Below are positions 12,926-27,200 of a DNA stretch of 64,000 bases, piece by piece. The position numbers were made by a program, and so were the translations under genes. How positions within the stretch are numbered: position 1 is the first letter of the stretch; the number at the start of each line of letters is the position of its first letter. The DNA comes from Setophaga petechia (Eukaryota; Chordata; Aves; Passeriformes; Parulidae), in assembly GCA_024362935.1 (NCBI GenBank), contig JANCRA010000003.1:10282001-10346000 (forward strand), in the 5' to 3' direction. The notes under the pieces were generated by a model that was not told the origin of the DNA, ran no database searches, and saw only the letters and a list, made by a program, of their open reading frames with translations.

Positions 12926-15900
12926 ATTAGTGCCTGGGATTTTTTCCATATAATTCCAACTCAGTTTCCTAGAAAATGTTTCTGCACACAATAATGCACA
13001 TGAATTTAGCCCAGTGTTATTTTTGGCCATAGGCCTACTTGCACACAGCTTTATAAATGCCATTTTTTTCACTAGGACTGGTTGATTGTTCTGGGTCTGG
13101 TTGGTTGGCACCTCACAATCCCATTTAAACTACTGTTGTGGACAGACTATGTGTAACGTGCAGAGTAGAGAAGGGGCAGGTGATTACTGCAGATTTGCTA
13201 AAATAAGTAACAGCTATTACCTTGCTATTATTATATTTTTATAACAGGCCCATATTTTCAGGTTTGGAGCTTATTCATCCCTTTAAAGATCAATCTGGTG
13301 GCAAGAAAATCCTTTACCTTATAGCTACAAACATGAGGCAGAGGAGAGACAAACTTTGGTAAGGTAGTTTTCTTTGTTCCCTACAGTGGCATAGGATCTT
13401 CAGTTCTTTCTTCCTGTTGCTTTTATTTTTAATGCTGTTCTATTTTCTATTTGCAATTTTCAATGCTAATTGCAAACAGGATCATGGACTGACAGCACAT
13501 GAATTCTTCTGAATTCATTAAGGACTGTCTCAAAAAGAAAGGAAGCCATCTGACTCTGAGGGTTGGTTATCTGTGTTAGAAGACATTGTGCTGGTGTGCT
13601 CGGGTTGCAGGCAGAGAAGGTGGTTCCTGTGCCGGCCCAGAGCCAAGGGTGTGGCGTTGAGCTCCACAAAGGTTAAATGAGGAGAGAATGGTTCTCAGCC
13701 TAGAGGATAGGTGTGTGCCTGAGGTTTCCGAGAAGCTGTTTGGCATAACTTGGAGAAAGATTTTGAACCATTTCGAGTTGGCAAAGTTTTAATTCAGGAA
13801 AGGAGGGGAGACAACTGGTAAATGAGTTTGTGGGCGAATGGATGATATAGTGGTGGTAAAAGGACAATGGCAGACAGATTGGAAGAAGATTGATTGACTA
13901 GGCCTTCTTAGGAAAAAAATTTGTAAGAGCTATGGCAGATTAATTACTGTTTTCTCACCCCCTTTTAATTTTCAAGACACCATTTCTTCCCCTGCCATTT
14001 TCATATCCACTTCCTGCCTTTCTCTGGGAAAAGACAAGAAAAAAAAAAAAAAAAAAGAAGGGAATCATAAAATCTGTTTGAAAAATAAGCATGTGTATGA
14101 TTTAATAATCCACTTTCATGTCATATATGTACCATAGACAGGCAGAAATAGCACAGTCCATGGAATCAAATATGATTTACAGCCAACTTGGGGTCATGTC
14201 TCCTGGGGGTTCTATTACACTCACAGAACAATTAAGATGCTTTAGAGATTGCCTGGCTCTTTATTCTTCCAGTAAATTGCAGAAAGGTTCATATAAGGAT
14301 GAAGGTGGTTGAATAGGCATTTTCAGTTTCCTAAGGTTGGGAGGTTTTTTGTTTTTATTTTCGTTTAGTGGAGGACTGAAGACTGGGAAAAGCCATGAGT
14401 CTAAAATAAAATGACAGAATAAAAGAGAAAAGGGTTTTATAAATACCATCGAGGTGGTGGATAACATCAGTGTATTTTAAATAGATAATGTGTGTTTAGA
14501 GATATGGCCTTTACAATTTCAAGGCAAGTTATATCTCAGAGCTTGGTTCTCTACATATTTTCCTTTCGATATTTTTTATTGGAAGGAATGTGTTTAATGC
14601 TTTGCAGAAAATATCCAGATTTTCCTTCACTTTCTTCTCTCTTTTGTGCCCAGAAACTCATATGTTGTGTTATTCTAAAAGAATTCTAACTTATCGTTTC
14701 CTTTGAAAACACTTATTCAAGAGACTTTTCAAAATATAGGCAGCTCTGTGTGTGTATTCTGTTATTTACTGTATTTTTCTACCATTGGCAGTTTGCATTC
14801 ATGCCCCTTATTTTTTATTATTGTTTGAGTTGCAGGAGTAGAAGAACAAGGTGAAAGAACAATATAAAATCGTTATAAAACAATTTGACATTGACTATAC
14901 ATGTGAATTGAACCTTAGCTGAGTTTTCTTTCGAGGTTTTCCTATTTGAGAAATGTTCAGATTTTTATGTTAGATATTGTATATGTTTTTTGTTTTATGG
15001 TATTGCTTACCAAAATTTTAAACATTGCTGTAAAAATCCAGTACATACTTGTGTACACAGTTTCTTTAATAAAAGAAAAGGTGAATTTTAGATTTCACAA
15101 ACTCTTATGTTTGTGAAAGATCTTGAACATGATTGTATATAGTCTTTTTATTCTGCATTTCTACTGTCCATACCCTCATTCAAACAAATTGTTAGATGTT
15201 CAGGCTAATTTTAAGTGCAGCACAACACTCTAGCAAATCAAAATAGGGTGGCAGATGACTGCTCTGCTATAGAAAATATCTAAAATACTTTAGAATCCAC
15301 ATAGTCATCTATATGGTGGCCTTAACATTATATCAGAGAGATACAAGAGTGGAGAGTCTGGAGACAATGATGAGAAATAATTTTCCTCATGAAGATAAAA
15401 TTAAATAAGGAACAAGAACGGAAATATTAAAAGTGTTCTCAAATAATTTTGATTTGAGAAAAGCATGCACGTTAATCATCAGTTTTTCTTCAACGATTCC
15501 AGATTTTTTTTGTAATTTTATATCTTAAATTCTAATTTTCTAATATTAAAATTATTAAGATCCCAAAAGAGAAAATTATTCATTTTTCACACTTTCCTTC
15601 AGATTTTTATAGATACCATATAGAAGACTCCTAGGCCAGCATGCAGGTAAAAACAACCATGCCAAGAAGCTGATATAGTGCTTTTTCAGGCTGTCTTCTA
15701 AAATCTGGAGCATGACCTTCAAGTTTTCTGCATTTTACTGCTATGCTGTGCAGCCCCAAACAGGTTCTTATGTTGTCCACATCACTGTACGATCTGAAAG
15801 TCCCAGAGCAGTCCATTAAGCAACATGACTGACATTGTCACATGTGGTTTGTTCTTCCACTCTCTCCCCTAGGGAAGAAACGAGGAGTGCTGTTTTGTTT

Positions 15901-18900
15901 TGGCGTGTCATTTTCACACATCCATCATCATGCAGTTCTCCTCCTTCTATTAGCCAATGCACTAGCTTTTGTCCTGGGAGAAACAAAACTTCCCATGAAA
16001 CTGGTACAACTCCTGAGAGGATCCTGTAAAACAGAGCATTTTCATTATTCCCTCACTTTCCCTCACTTGCCTCAGCAGCACCCCTCTGTCAGCAGGCAGT
16101 AATGCTGAAATCATGCCAGAAACTGGCACATTCAGACCTGGCTGTGCAGTTCTGAAAGCCACCATATGATCCATTTTTGCGTACAAGAATTCAACATGGA
16201 AGCGACCACGCAAGTCACCAATTGCTCTGTGCCTTGATTGTCAAAGAATTTTCTGAATGATGAAAAGAGCAGCCCTTTTACCCCCCCACAGCTGCAGTGG
16301 TGGCATCAGCATTATGGCATCTGCCTCATGTCAGACACTCCAGTGCTGCATCTTATTTGTGGTTAAAGCATTACTACCATAATTCATCCAGGTCACAGGT
16401 ACAGGTGCCTTTTTCAGCACAAACAGAGGCTGAAATGGCCTATGAAGTAACCATTGGCCCATTCTCTTCTTAGGGGAGAAAACAGAAGAAGAGGCCTTGC
16501 TGGGTTGTTTGTGTTTCTTCATGATATGTTGGATATTACCAGTGACTTCCTTTCCCTAGAAAAAAACATAATTAAATTCCTGACAGTATATCTAGGCTTT
16601 TAAATTTTCTTTAAGTTTCATGTACACAAACTAGATGAGAAAGATGAATACGTTCCCTCCTCATTAGAACACTGATACAAATGAAGCACTGATTTACTTA
16701 ACATTCCCCCAACATTATTGGCACTGCATGGATTAAGGGTGTTAGGATAATTTATTGAGACTCTACAGCCGCTGTTTTTCTTTCTCCACCACCATCCCAT
16801 TTGGATGCATTGGGCAAACAGAGCGAAGGCTATGGTCTTGTCTGTGTTTGCATGTAGGAAGTGAGACTGGAAGCAGAGGGGCAGAGGTAAAGTGATCTCC
16901 TAAGGACACCAAGAAGGACAGCAAAAACTTGAAACTAGGATCCAGATCTTGTCTTGACCAGGTTAATGAACTGTGTCATAAGGGTCAGATCTGGACCTTG
17001 GAGCAGAGGCAAGAAATGAGAACAGAAGGGTGGAAAACAAAACATCATGCACAGTATTTTCAAATTCAAATGAGAATATGTAACTCTGCATCTGGTTTCT
17101 TTCAAAGGTTACACAGGTAAATAGGACAGTTTGAACTAGACAAAATGTCCATATTGACACACTCAAACTGTACAAATCTGCTTTCACTTCAGGTTTAATA
17201 ATTTCATAATCAGTGAAATGATAGATTGCTGAAAGGTTCTTAAAATTTCTTGCCTTAGATTTTTCCAAGGCACAATTTCTAAGAAAACTGGACAGAGAAT
17301 GCTTAATTTTAATAGAAAAAAAGATCATGCTAACTTTGTTCTGACTAAAGTGACTGTCAATGACAAGTTTTCTGTATTTGAGGATGACAACATTGCGTAG
17401 AAATGAAGGAAAGAGAGGTGATTAATGCAGTAAATGTCTAGAGGTTATGCAGGGCAAGTAGGAGAGGCAAATAGATCTAGCTCTTCCCTAAAAATTCAGG
17501 CTACCTTGATATTGGAGGGATGACAGCATTGTCAGAGATGTTTTGACCAAGTATCTGATCTGTCATGTGAGGAGCAAGGAATGCTGGAGTCAGGTTTGGC
17601 AGATTATGTATCAGGCTTCCTGTGCTTGTTGCTGCTTGCACCTGGGGCTTTGCCAGGGAAGGTAGGAATGAAAACATCTTTGCTAGTTATGGGCATTTCA
17701 TAAATGAAGGAACCTTGTTCTGGGTGTGGGTGGGAGAAGACTTGCAGTTAGTTATCCTTTGTGAAACAGTGCTCAGATTAGGAAAAGTTCCTATTGATTT
17801 CAGCATTCTGTGGTTCATGGCTGAAAAGAATTCTTAGGAAGTTTATTTGGCAGTATTACTAGCTCCTGGATGGAAGTGGGATGGGATGTTATTTCTTCTT
17901 GTTAGTGGAAAACAGGCTAAATTTCAAATGCATATTTGCTGCAATGATTAGTTTGCACGCTCCTGCTCCTACGTTTTGGCAATGAGTTATAGGCATCAGT
18001 CAGTGGTGTCTGGATGGTAGCATAGGCGTGTGCTCAGCTTCAGTTTTATGGGATATCTGGAACTGGCAGCTGAGGGATCTGTAAGAAATTTTTCTAGTAG
18101 AGAAAAGGCTGAACTGAGCTTGTCCTGACAGACTTTCCTGAACCCCACTAAATTTGATGACCGCAGATGTATTTGTGGTAAAGGGTAGTGCTCCCTGCTC
18201 TGAACCTCCAAGCCCTATCCTTAGTGACTCTGCTCCCTCACTCTTCTAAACTCAGATTAAAAGAGGAGCATGAAGCAGGGCTAGGGGAGAAGAAAGGGCA
18301 GAAACCTAAATAAAAGTTTCCAATGCAATCTTATGGCCAAAAGGCCTAAGGTGATACTGTGATCTATAAACAAGGGACTATTGAGAGAGAAATCTTGGCC
18401 TCTCTGAAGTCAGAGACAAAATTCACAATGACTTCAAACAGCACTTGTGGTTTTTTTCTCTTAGCCTTCAGTGAACCGATCCTATCTTCAGGATAGAATA
18501 GAGGGGAGATCTGAAATCAGATATTCCTTGTTATGCTGAAATAAAGGCACACTAAATTAAACCTTCACAGTACTTCTGATTGGAAAAAATAAAAGGAAAA
18601 AAAATACAACAACAAAACACTGCATAGATTTAAAATGATATGCTTATTACAGGAAAGTCCCTGATTTATTTTTTTCCTTGATTTTTTGTGTCTTAGGGAT
18701 GAGAGGATTTTTTGTGGAAGGATGAGGCAGGGGGGTATTTGCATGCATCAAGAACCAAACTTCTGGTGTCCATTTAGTTGGCTTAAGAATTTCTTGCTTT
18801 AAGACAGGTTAACGTAGTACTGAATGGAAGTTTTTTTATTGTGATTTTTGTGGGACTAAGTGTAGCTTTTGGGTTCATTAAAGCTGGTTTGAAGAAAAGT

Positions 18901-21900
18901 AGCTTTCCTAACCCTGGACTACTACTGCTCATAGCATGGAACTCATGAAATGATGTGTTTAGAACTTTTACTGGAGAAGTAGTTGTAGTGTATATTGGAA
19001 CATTTTACAGCTGCTGAAATAATCACTTTATTTATAACTGTAATAAATTTGCTTGCTAAAATGGGGTTGTTTAGAACTATTTTGCTGACAGAAATGAGGA
19101 CAATATGAATATATGCTACCAATTAAAAAACATGATTCTTTTAAATAACAAACCAGGAAAAAGTTAATATTTGAATTATTTTTCTTTGACAAGCAAGTGT
19201 ATAGGATTTTTTTTTTTGTCTGTAAGATGCAAGACATCTGCAAAGTCTGCCAGTAAACTAGATATCATTTTTCATATATTTTAATTGGATTCAGTGCTGT
19301 TGATTTAAAGTAGTATATTTTTTGTGTCTCATTAAAAGATGAAAGAGACTATGAAAGCTGCCTCTTTACCTGAAAATAAATACTTCCTGGACATGCCTTT
19401 TTAGGTAGAGCAGCAAAGGGAAATCAACATGATTGAAACGTGTTTTTCAGAGCCAAAAAAGTTTTTCCAACAAATTTAGCATGATATTGCAGTGCGTGAG
19501 CCCAATAATGAAAATTTTGGGGGCAGGTAAGAATTACACTTGCAACTGCACAGTTTGTCAACTGACCTCTCCAGTGCAACTGGACCAAGCAGTGCCTGGT
19601 AATGGGCTCTCAGGCACATTCTCTGTGCTGTGCTCCCTTCTGAGTGCTGCCATCACAGGCTCTGGCATATAAGATGCTTCCGGACTGAGATGTAAGGAGG
19701 GAGGGCTGGACTCAAAGGAAGATGTGCCAAACATATCCTACAACCATTTCTGTAAGTAAAGAAATCCAATAAAGGCAGATTGGTGGCTGAGCCAAAGGAG
19801 AGCATCTCTGAACCAGATTTACAGAGGCACAAAGACACATCTTTGCTTTTTCTTCTTCCATTTTTCATTTTCAGTACCAGAAAGAGGGAACGCAGAAGCA
19901 CTGAGTTGTGCTTGGACACTGGAAGGCAACACTTCACTTGCAGACTTCTGACCATGTCTTACAGCCAGACATGCACTCTGCCAATTCTCATAGTGTCATA
20001 GGTACACCCAGCTTTGTGCTTTAGGTCTTACATGTCATGCTTAATCAAATGATCTCTGCAGGGAAAGGTGCTGAGAGGCACCAGTGTGCTACATTATCCA
20101 GTTTCAGTTTTGGGGAATATCTTGTGCCCAGACAGTTCAAAACCTCAGCAGAATAACTTGCCATCCATCTGTCCACCAAAGAACAGTCTAAGGCCAGGTC
20201 TTACTTCACTCGGGGTATGTAAGTATGGGAGGTTGGTGATGGGGACAAACACAAGCCATCATTCTTTTTTCTCTTCCCCTCAGGGCTGCCCCAAGGCTCA
20301 GTGGAATTGATGGAAATACTCACACCAGTGTGCACAAACTCTGGTTTAAGTCTTTCTATATCCAGAGAGGCACACTCATTCTGGAAAGGTCAAAATCACA
20401 CCCATCTACCCCATCTTTTTTAACAGCTTGCTGCATGGATCTGATGCAGCAAAAGCTGTGCACAGAAACCTCTTTTAGCACTGATGACAGCAAAGTCTGT
20501 AAATTTAGCAAAGTTTCCAGCAGTGACATGGAAATAGAGTAGATGATTTAAACAGGATTTTCCATTCTTGCTTCTCACTTGTCCATTTTTTTTTTTTTTT
20601 GCTGAAACTTCTGAATAAAATTGTTAATAGCCAGAGGCCTGGCAACTTGGCAGGTCTGAAAAAGGCTGGCGTGGGGAAGCTTGCATGGGCAGACTGCAGA
20701 TTTGACATCCAGGTTTTGATCAGATCTGAACAAGAATTTTAATGAATCAGCACAGGTCTTTGCCTCTGTTGGACAGTTATAGTAAACATGCTTGGGGCTG
20801 GTTAGTATCAAGATAGGTACCTTCCAGAGGAAAATAAGGAAGAAGGAGAGTGAGAGGGAAGAAAAGAGGCACCACTCCTTTTGAATGTCTGATAAACTAA
20901 AGCCCAGACTTCATTAAAGAATACATCTCCGTTAAAATGCCTTCTTCCAGATAAGGTACATGTAACAGATACAAGATCACTTGTATTAATTACATTGAAA
21001 CTTGCTTATTTAATACTGATACAACTCACACAGAAGGTATTAACAATACCCTTTTGCTACCAAAGAAATGTGTTATAATGTAGCTAATAATGAGAAACAG
21101 TATTATTGGTACTATTGTTAACAGATGTTTTCCCTGTGTCTGTACCTGTGAAATGTTCTTGAGTTTTTGTCATGTGGAAGTTTAGTGAAAATCTGGGGTT
21201 AATGTTCTAGGCTGATTCTTTAATCATCCTTTTGTATTTTTTTTTTCTTTTCTAAGTTTCTTTTTCACTTCACATAAATACCTATTTTAGAATCTGCGCC
21301 TAAGAAGGGTACCTTATTACTAGCAGAAGTAAACTCTTAGGAGGATCAATGATATTTATCTGTATTTATATTATTTTAAATTTTTATTCATTTACTTGGA
21401 TGCTGGTAGCCCAAAGCAATGGAGAAGACTTGTTTTGCAAATCGTTTTACAAATGTTAAGATACCCCACACAATGATTTAACAACTTTGACATGTCTTAT
21501 TTCACAACCTTATAGTGTGAAGGTTTGCAGTGTCCCAGTCCATTTGTAAGAGGTTCTTCCTACACGTTCAGGTCTTTGGTGCAGAGCAGAGTCCACACTA
21601 AGGGAGAAAAAAACCTTCTGGGGACACAAAGTCAGGGCAGATTTCCTGGTAATGGTCACAGATCTTGTTGGTTGAAATATTTACCAAGGACCTGTCCTGG
21701 GCACACAAGGAGACAGAAGTACTGGGTCACTCTGTGCCTCTCAGTTTGTGGTGAAGTACACAGGAGAAAAATCAAGGGGAGTAAAACAGGGGTAATTTTA
21801 ACTTACACAGGAGAAAAAGCGAGGATGACACGATCAATTTTCCAGATATCCAGGATGAAGAGACTTGCTTGTGGTTTGCACATTTAGAGTTAACTGGCAG

Positions 21901-24055
21901 TGTGTGGCTAACACAGTTTGGAATAAAAGGGCAATGTAAAATATACATGATCTGTTGGTTTCTTTGCACAGAAATTTCTTTGATGTTTGCTATAGTGTCT
22001 ATTTATAAAATTTGTGCTTCCAGGAGGGACAACATGTGATTCTTTTTCCCCCTACAGCATTTCAAGTACTTTGTTTCATTTTTAGATTTTCTTTAAAATT
22101 AGGAGAAATACAAGAGGAAAATCTGAGCCCTTCCAGGCCAGTTGCAAAGATCCTTTGTGCATGTTTTTCCACTGCAGGTTGATCACACAGCTACAGTTTT
22201 TATTTTGAATGAAATGTTAAGGCTATACAACAAAAGAGACAAGAGAGAATACTTTACTTTGAGTGTCACAGTCCTTGGACATAAGAAAAGATCTTTTAAC
22301 CCTATGCATTGGATTGTCCTATATTATGATGTCAATTGCCAATATAAAATGTATTTGATGTATGTCTTTATTAATGTTGCTCTCAATAGTGTCAGATAAA
22401 AAAAAGTGATGAGTGGCAGGGGAATTGTTCTGTGTAATCACTAATAAAAAAATAAAGGAATTAAATTAAACAACCAAGCAAATATCATAACTGTTTTGAA
22501 GAAAGAAGTTTAACGGGAAATTCAGGAAGAAAGAAAGTTTAAGAAGAACTAAACTTGGAAAATATCTTTGCACAGAAATTAATAAGAAAAAATAAATGAA
22601 AGAGTTTTTAGTATATCAAGGTGTTTTTAGAAAGTAGTAACAACAGTGCAAATGACAAAAAAATCCAAATAAATAATTTTAACAACAACATCATCACAAG
22701 ATACACACTTAAGAATACTTAGAGCTTGAACATATATCTCTTCTGGGAAATTACACACTGGAGTTGCTGCCAATAATGCCCTCTTCTGGCGATGCTATTG
22801 CAGCTAAGGCGATGTGTCAGTCATCTCAGGACCCTGCATCTTCAGCGTGCAGGGTGAATTCGACTGTAGACAGGGAGAGACTTTTATCTGAGTTAAATGT
22901 CACAACCCCTTTCTTTCCCCTGTTAGTTCCAAAGACTAGCTGTAGGTAAATTATTTTAATAAGGTAAGAGATACCACAGTACAGTTTTCTTTTCTTCCTT
23001 TTTTTTTTCCCTTACCCCAAATAATGCTCTCTATGTCATCTGTATATTTATGATAGCTCAAAGACATGGGTGTGTGGATCTAATTAAAAATGTGAAAGGG
23101 TTTAGCAGCCTGCTGCTTCCCTGTGAGTCTCTTGTTGCCAACTCTTGGCAGCTCTGCTGTCACTGAGCCAAATGTTTAGTCTTCAGCTGAACTACTGCCA
23201 GTGAGCTGCGCTGCATTCTGGGACCACAGAGCCTCGAGGTACCGTGTTAAACTATCTCACATAAGGATGTGCAGTGAGCTGGACTTCATATTCAATCACC
23301 CAAAAGAAAAGTGAAGGAGAAAGCCTACTTTTGCCTGGTGAGCCTTAACGGTGTATAAGACACAATGACCAAATCCTCCAGGATTTTGCATCAGGGAAAA
23401 CAAATAGTTTCTTGAGGTGGATCAACCCATGCATTTGTTTTATCTGTCCATGCAGCAATGGCAGTAGTTATATTTAGCAAATTTAGTTTAAATCAATCTA
23501 CTCTGGATTGGGAATTTTAAAAAGAAATAGCAAAACCCTGGCTTTCTGCAGTGTGTCTCTGGCCCTCATGTAAATTCCTCATGTGAAACAAATATATTCC
23601 AACTCGACTCCAGGTATACTTAGCAAGTATGGGGCAGTTTGGTATAGAAAAAAAAATTGGCGTATGTGCATTCCAGTCAGCAGCAGGAAAGCTATGTTGA
23701 TAGAAACGTGCTTAGCACAGTTGTATTGCTTAATAAATTCAGGTATAATGTGGAGATAGATGGGGTTAGAGGCTAAGCTGGCCTGTAGGCTTTGATCAGT
23801 GCTCCAACTCACTTAGGGCTTAAAGTGGACTGGAAGAATTGCCAGGTCTCATGAGTCAATGATGGATTTCCAGCAGATCAGAATTAAATTCTGCTTTTAG
23901 CTGTTCTCCCTGCACTCTTTTCTGCAAGGGAAATTACTTCTGCCAACAGCAAAGCAGTGTGTGTGTCTTCATGATATTTCTTTCTCTTTTCTATTTATCC
24001 GCTGTCCCATTTCTATGTTTTGTTATCATACTTTTCTCACTTTCGCACCATTTTT
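12926..24055. other. Long non-coding stretch
   Basis: AT-rich, with poly(A) at about 14040-14056 and T-runs near 20587 and 21240. Open frames of 120 codons (21525-21887, +) and 121 codons (16963-17328, -) show no recognisable domain and no convincing splice sites. Two pockets (22760-22960 and 23100-23260) retain several CpGs and are treated under findings. No other repeat was recognised. Confidence 0.45.
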
Positions 24056-24271
24056 ATTCCCTTCCCTTCCCTTCCCTTGCCTTGCCTTGCCTTCCCTTCC
24101 CTTCCCTTCCCTTCCCTTCCCTTCCCTTCCCTTCCCTTCCCTTCCCTTCCCTTCCCTTCCCTTCCCTTCCCTTCCCTTCCCTTCCCTTCCCTTCCCTTCC
24201 CTTCCCTTCCCTTCCCTTCCCTTCCCTTCCCTTCCCTTCCCTTCCCTTCCCTTCCCTTCCCTTCCCATCCC
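24056..24271. repeat. (CCTTC)n pentanucleotide satellite, about 43 copies
   Basis: An almost perfect CCTTC/CCCTT array of about 216 bp, with a short variant segment (CCTTG, three copies) at about 24075-24090. One strand is entirely pyrimidine and the other, (GGGAA)n, is entirely purine. Five overlapping open frames through the array translate to Pro-Ser-Leu-Pro-Phe or Gly-Lys-Gly-Arg-Glu repeats. They arise because a 5-bp unit has no stop in these frames, and they are not genes. Confidence 0.98.
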
Positions 24272-27200
24272 TAATTTTCACTCCTCTCCTGGGATTTTTT
24301 CTTCGTCTGCCAGGACTTCACATCACGTCTTTTTTTCTCTTAACTTTTACTACCCTTCTCTACAGCTTCCCTTCACTACTGTAATGTTCTACCTGAGAGA
24401 ATGAATGAGCCACAACTGATGTTAGTTCAGGGACTTAGCAGACACTTTATTCCTGAAAATAATTTCTTTGTATGTTTTTGAAACTAGCACAATGGCAAAA
24501 CAACAACAAGGTGCTGCTGATTGCACTGTTCCTCCAACTCTTAATGCTGGGTATTTAAAACTACTGTAAAAAAATGTTGGCTTAATATCAAAAACTTGTC
24601 TGCATTCATTCATAATGCTAAGTATAGATTAGACACACAGCACTAAAGGGACAGAGAGAGAAGAAAAAAATAAACATTTACGCTAATGATCATGCATTTT
24701 TTTGTAAAAAGACATTTAAAGAAATAGAAGTGGGCACAAGTGTGCAACACACCTGAACTCTACCTCTTTGATCTCTTCTCTTGGGTCCTTTTTGTTGCAG
24801 TGGGCCAGCTCTGGGAAGGAGGTAGGACTCAGAAGCCGCTTGGCATCCAGCCCAGGCTTTGTGGGCCACTGGAGAGATGGATAGCTAGGTGCAGAAGTGC
24901 CCTGAGGCAGGTGTTAAAATGTTGTTCTTAGTTCCTTGGTGGTAATCATTGCAAAACAATCCTGTCTGCTCTATTCGTATCAACAAGCTGCTTTCCATGG
25001 CTCGTTGCTAAGAGACAGGACTGTTGCTTACAAGTTGCTTAGTGCCTTAGACTTTCATAATTTATAATTTATTATCTTAGCATAAAAATTTGTTGGGGTT
25101 TTTTGTTTTATTTTTCCACCAACCCAGTAATTGTTACATAAAACAAAGGTCATGTATCTACCAGAGTAGCAGTTGCTCTTATAATATACTTTGCCTTTGT
25201 ATGGTTTTGGTTCTGTGAAACGAAAATGCTATTATAAACTGAAGATGAATATCGTTTTTGTCCATTAACTTCTTGCATTATAAGATTGGTTAGGTCAATG
25301 GATTCCCTCAAGATTTCTTTACTATTGAAAACATGTTTCTGTCCAACCACGAAGGAAATGAATTGAAATTATTTCAATTATCACATGAAAGATGTCGGCT
25401 CTTCTTGCTCTACACTTCAGCACCTAATAGTTCATACTCAACAATCCTACTTTTACAAAGTTAGTTGTAGAGACATTTAACCAGTTCCAGAAATTACTTT
25501 TGTGCATTTCTCTAGTTTTGTGAATATACAAACCTTACCTTGCTGAAGTGTTTTTTACTAAACACTGGTTATATCAGCTCAATGAGGAGTAATGCCAAAG
25601 AGGAAATGAGAATAATTTGCAGACTTGTTAAGTTGCAAAATAATTCTGTCATGGTTCACCAGTTTAAGAAAAAAAAAAAAGAATTTATTAAAGAACTTAT
25701 TATTATACTCCCTGGTGTAAATTAAGGATAGTGACCTGGGGTTAGGTTTAACTTTACTGTTAAACAGGAAAGATGTACATACAGCTGATGGTGTGGTATT
25801 AAACTGAAACATATCCAAGAGCTCCACAAGTGCAAAACACTGCTACAGTTAATGCTCTAGAAAAATGGAGGCAAAATTATTTTTGCCCCATCATGTCAGT
25901 GAAATGTTTATGCCAGTTAGAACCAAGAACTTCATCAAAGAGAGCTGTAGAAATGGCTCTGGAAATGGCTTGGTGCAGATAGTGCTCCCACTGCAAAGCT
26001 TTTGAGGGAGTGCCTACCCAGCAAAATAAAGGTGTGTTTCCCAGCATACCTGACCTTTTTCCATCCAGCAACAACAGTGAAGTTATGCTTGCAAGCACAG
26101 GACAATACAGCCAGGGCTAAGGCATGTATCACCACACCTTGCTGTCTTAGCTAACTAATGTAAACAAAATTATGTGAATGTGTCCTATGGTGACACCTAC
26201 ATTTTATGTTGGAGGAGTATTCTTGAGTACTTCAGCAGCTCAATTCCTGTTTAGCTATGCGAGACCAGTGTATTTTAGTCAGTCTAAATGCATTCTGGAG
26301 CTTTTCCTCTAACCAGTGAAGGTTATTTATGGGGTAGCCACACTGATCAATGCCTGAGATCACTCAAAAGCCCATCCAATCTACAACCAGAAATTTTCCA
26401 TGACTTCTAGTAGTCCATAAGAAATTTAGTTCTTCTCAATAGTGTGATGAAAGATAATGCCTTCGATTCAGGAAGAAAATGCAGATACAGCTTAAATAAA
26501 TGGGATGCTAAGAACTTGTGTGTTCCTGAAATCCTCTGAAATCCTGCTTACTAATTCTAATGTATCTCCCCCTCCTATAGTTACTTCTGTCAAATGGTAT
26601 CCAAAACAACATAAAAGAAGTCATAGTAAGTTGGTATTCTGTTACTTGTATAGTTTGAGTGATGTGGTGTTAACTTGAGGAATCTGGGTGAGGAGAACAT
26701 CCTCCTCTTATTTTCCTTGTTTATGAGTATCTTTGGCAATAATACCTCACTTTCCACAAAAAAAAAAGGGGTAAGTGTAATGGTATGATCCATACCTCCT
26801 TTATATAAGTTCATGTTACTTAATTATTACTGCTGCAACCATTCACTCAAACATCAGAAGAGATGAATAGGGAGGAGGAATATAATTTATGCATTGACCT
26901 TCCAAGAAAGGAACTCCTGTTGACTCTATACATACAATCCTCTGCAGAACCAGCTGGAGCATATTTAATGAAAGGAAAAGGTGGACTCACATGCTAAGGA
27001 ACTTTTCTGTTACATGAATTTTTAACCAAAATTGTCCTTCAAAACCAATATGTATTTATCCTGCTTTATCGAAGGGGTTGGTGGGGGAGGATATAATCAA
27101 ATGGCAATAGCTGCTCACTGTTTCTTAGATAACATGAACTGGAAAATGCATCAACAGTAATTTATCTACAGACGGTGACTTGACCTTCTGAAAGAGTTCC

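Noticed and set aside
16963..17328. 121-codon minus-strand frame
   Set aside because: No domain, no convincing splice sites, low-complexity Phe/Ser/Leu composition typical of AT-rich chance frames, and overlap with another frame on the plus strand.
21525..21887. 120-codon plus-strand frame
   Set aside because: No recognised motif, start context or splice context. It could be part of an old repeat, but I could not identify one.
23959..24404. Five overlapping open frames of 75-147 codons on both strands
   Set aside because: They run through the CCTTC array. A 5-bp unit without a stop in these frames yields long artificial frames, and the peptides are pure repeats.
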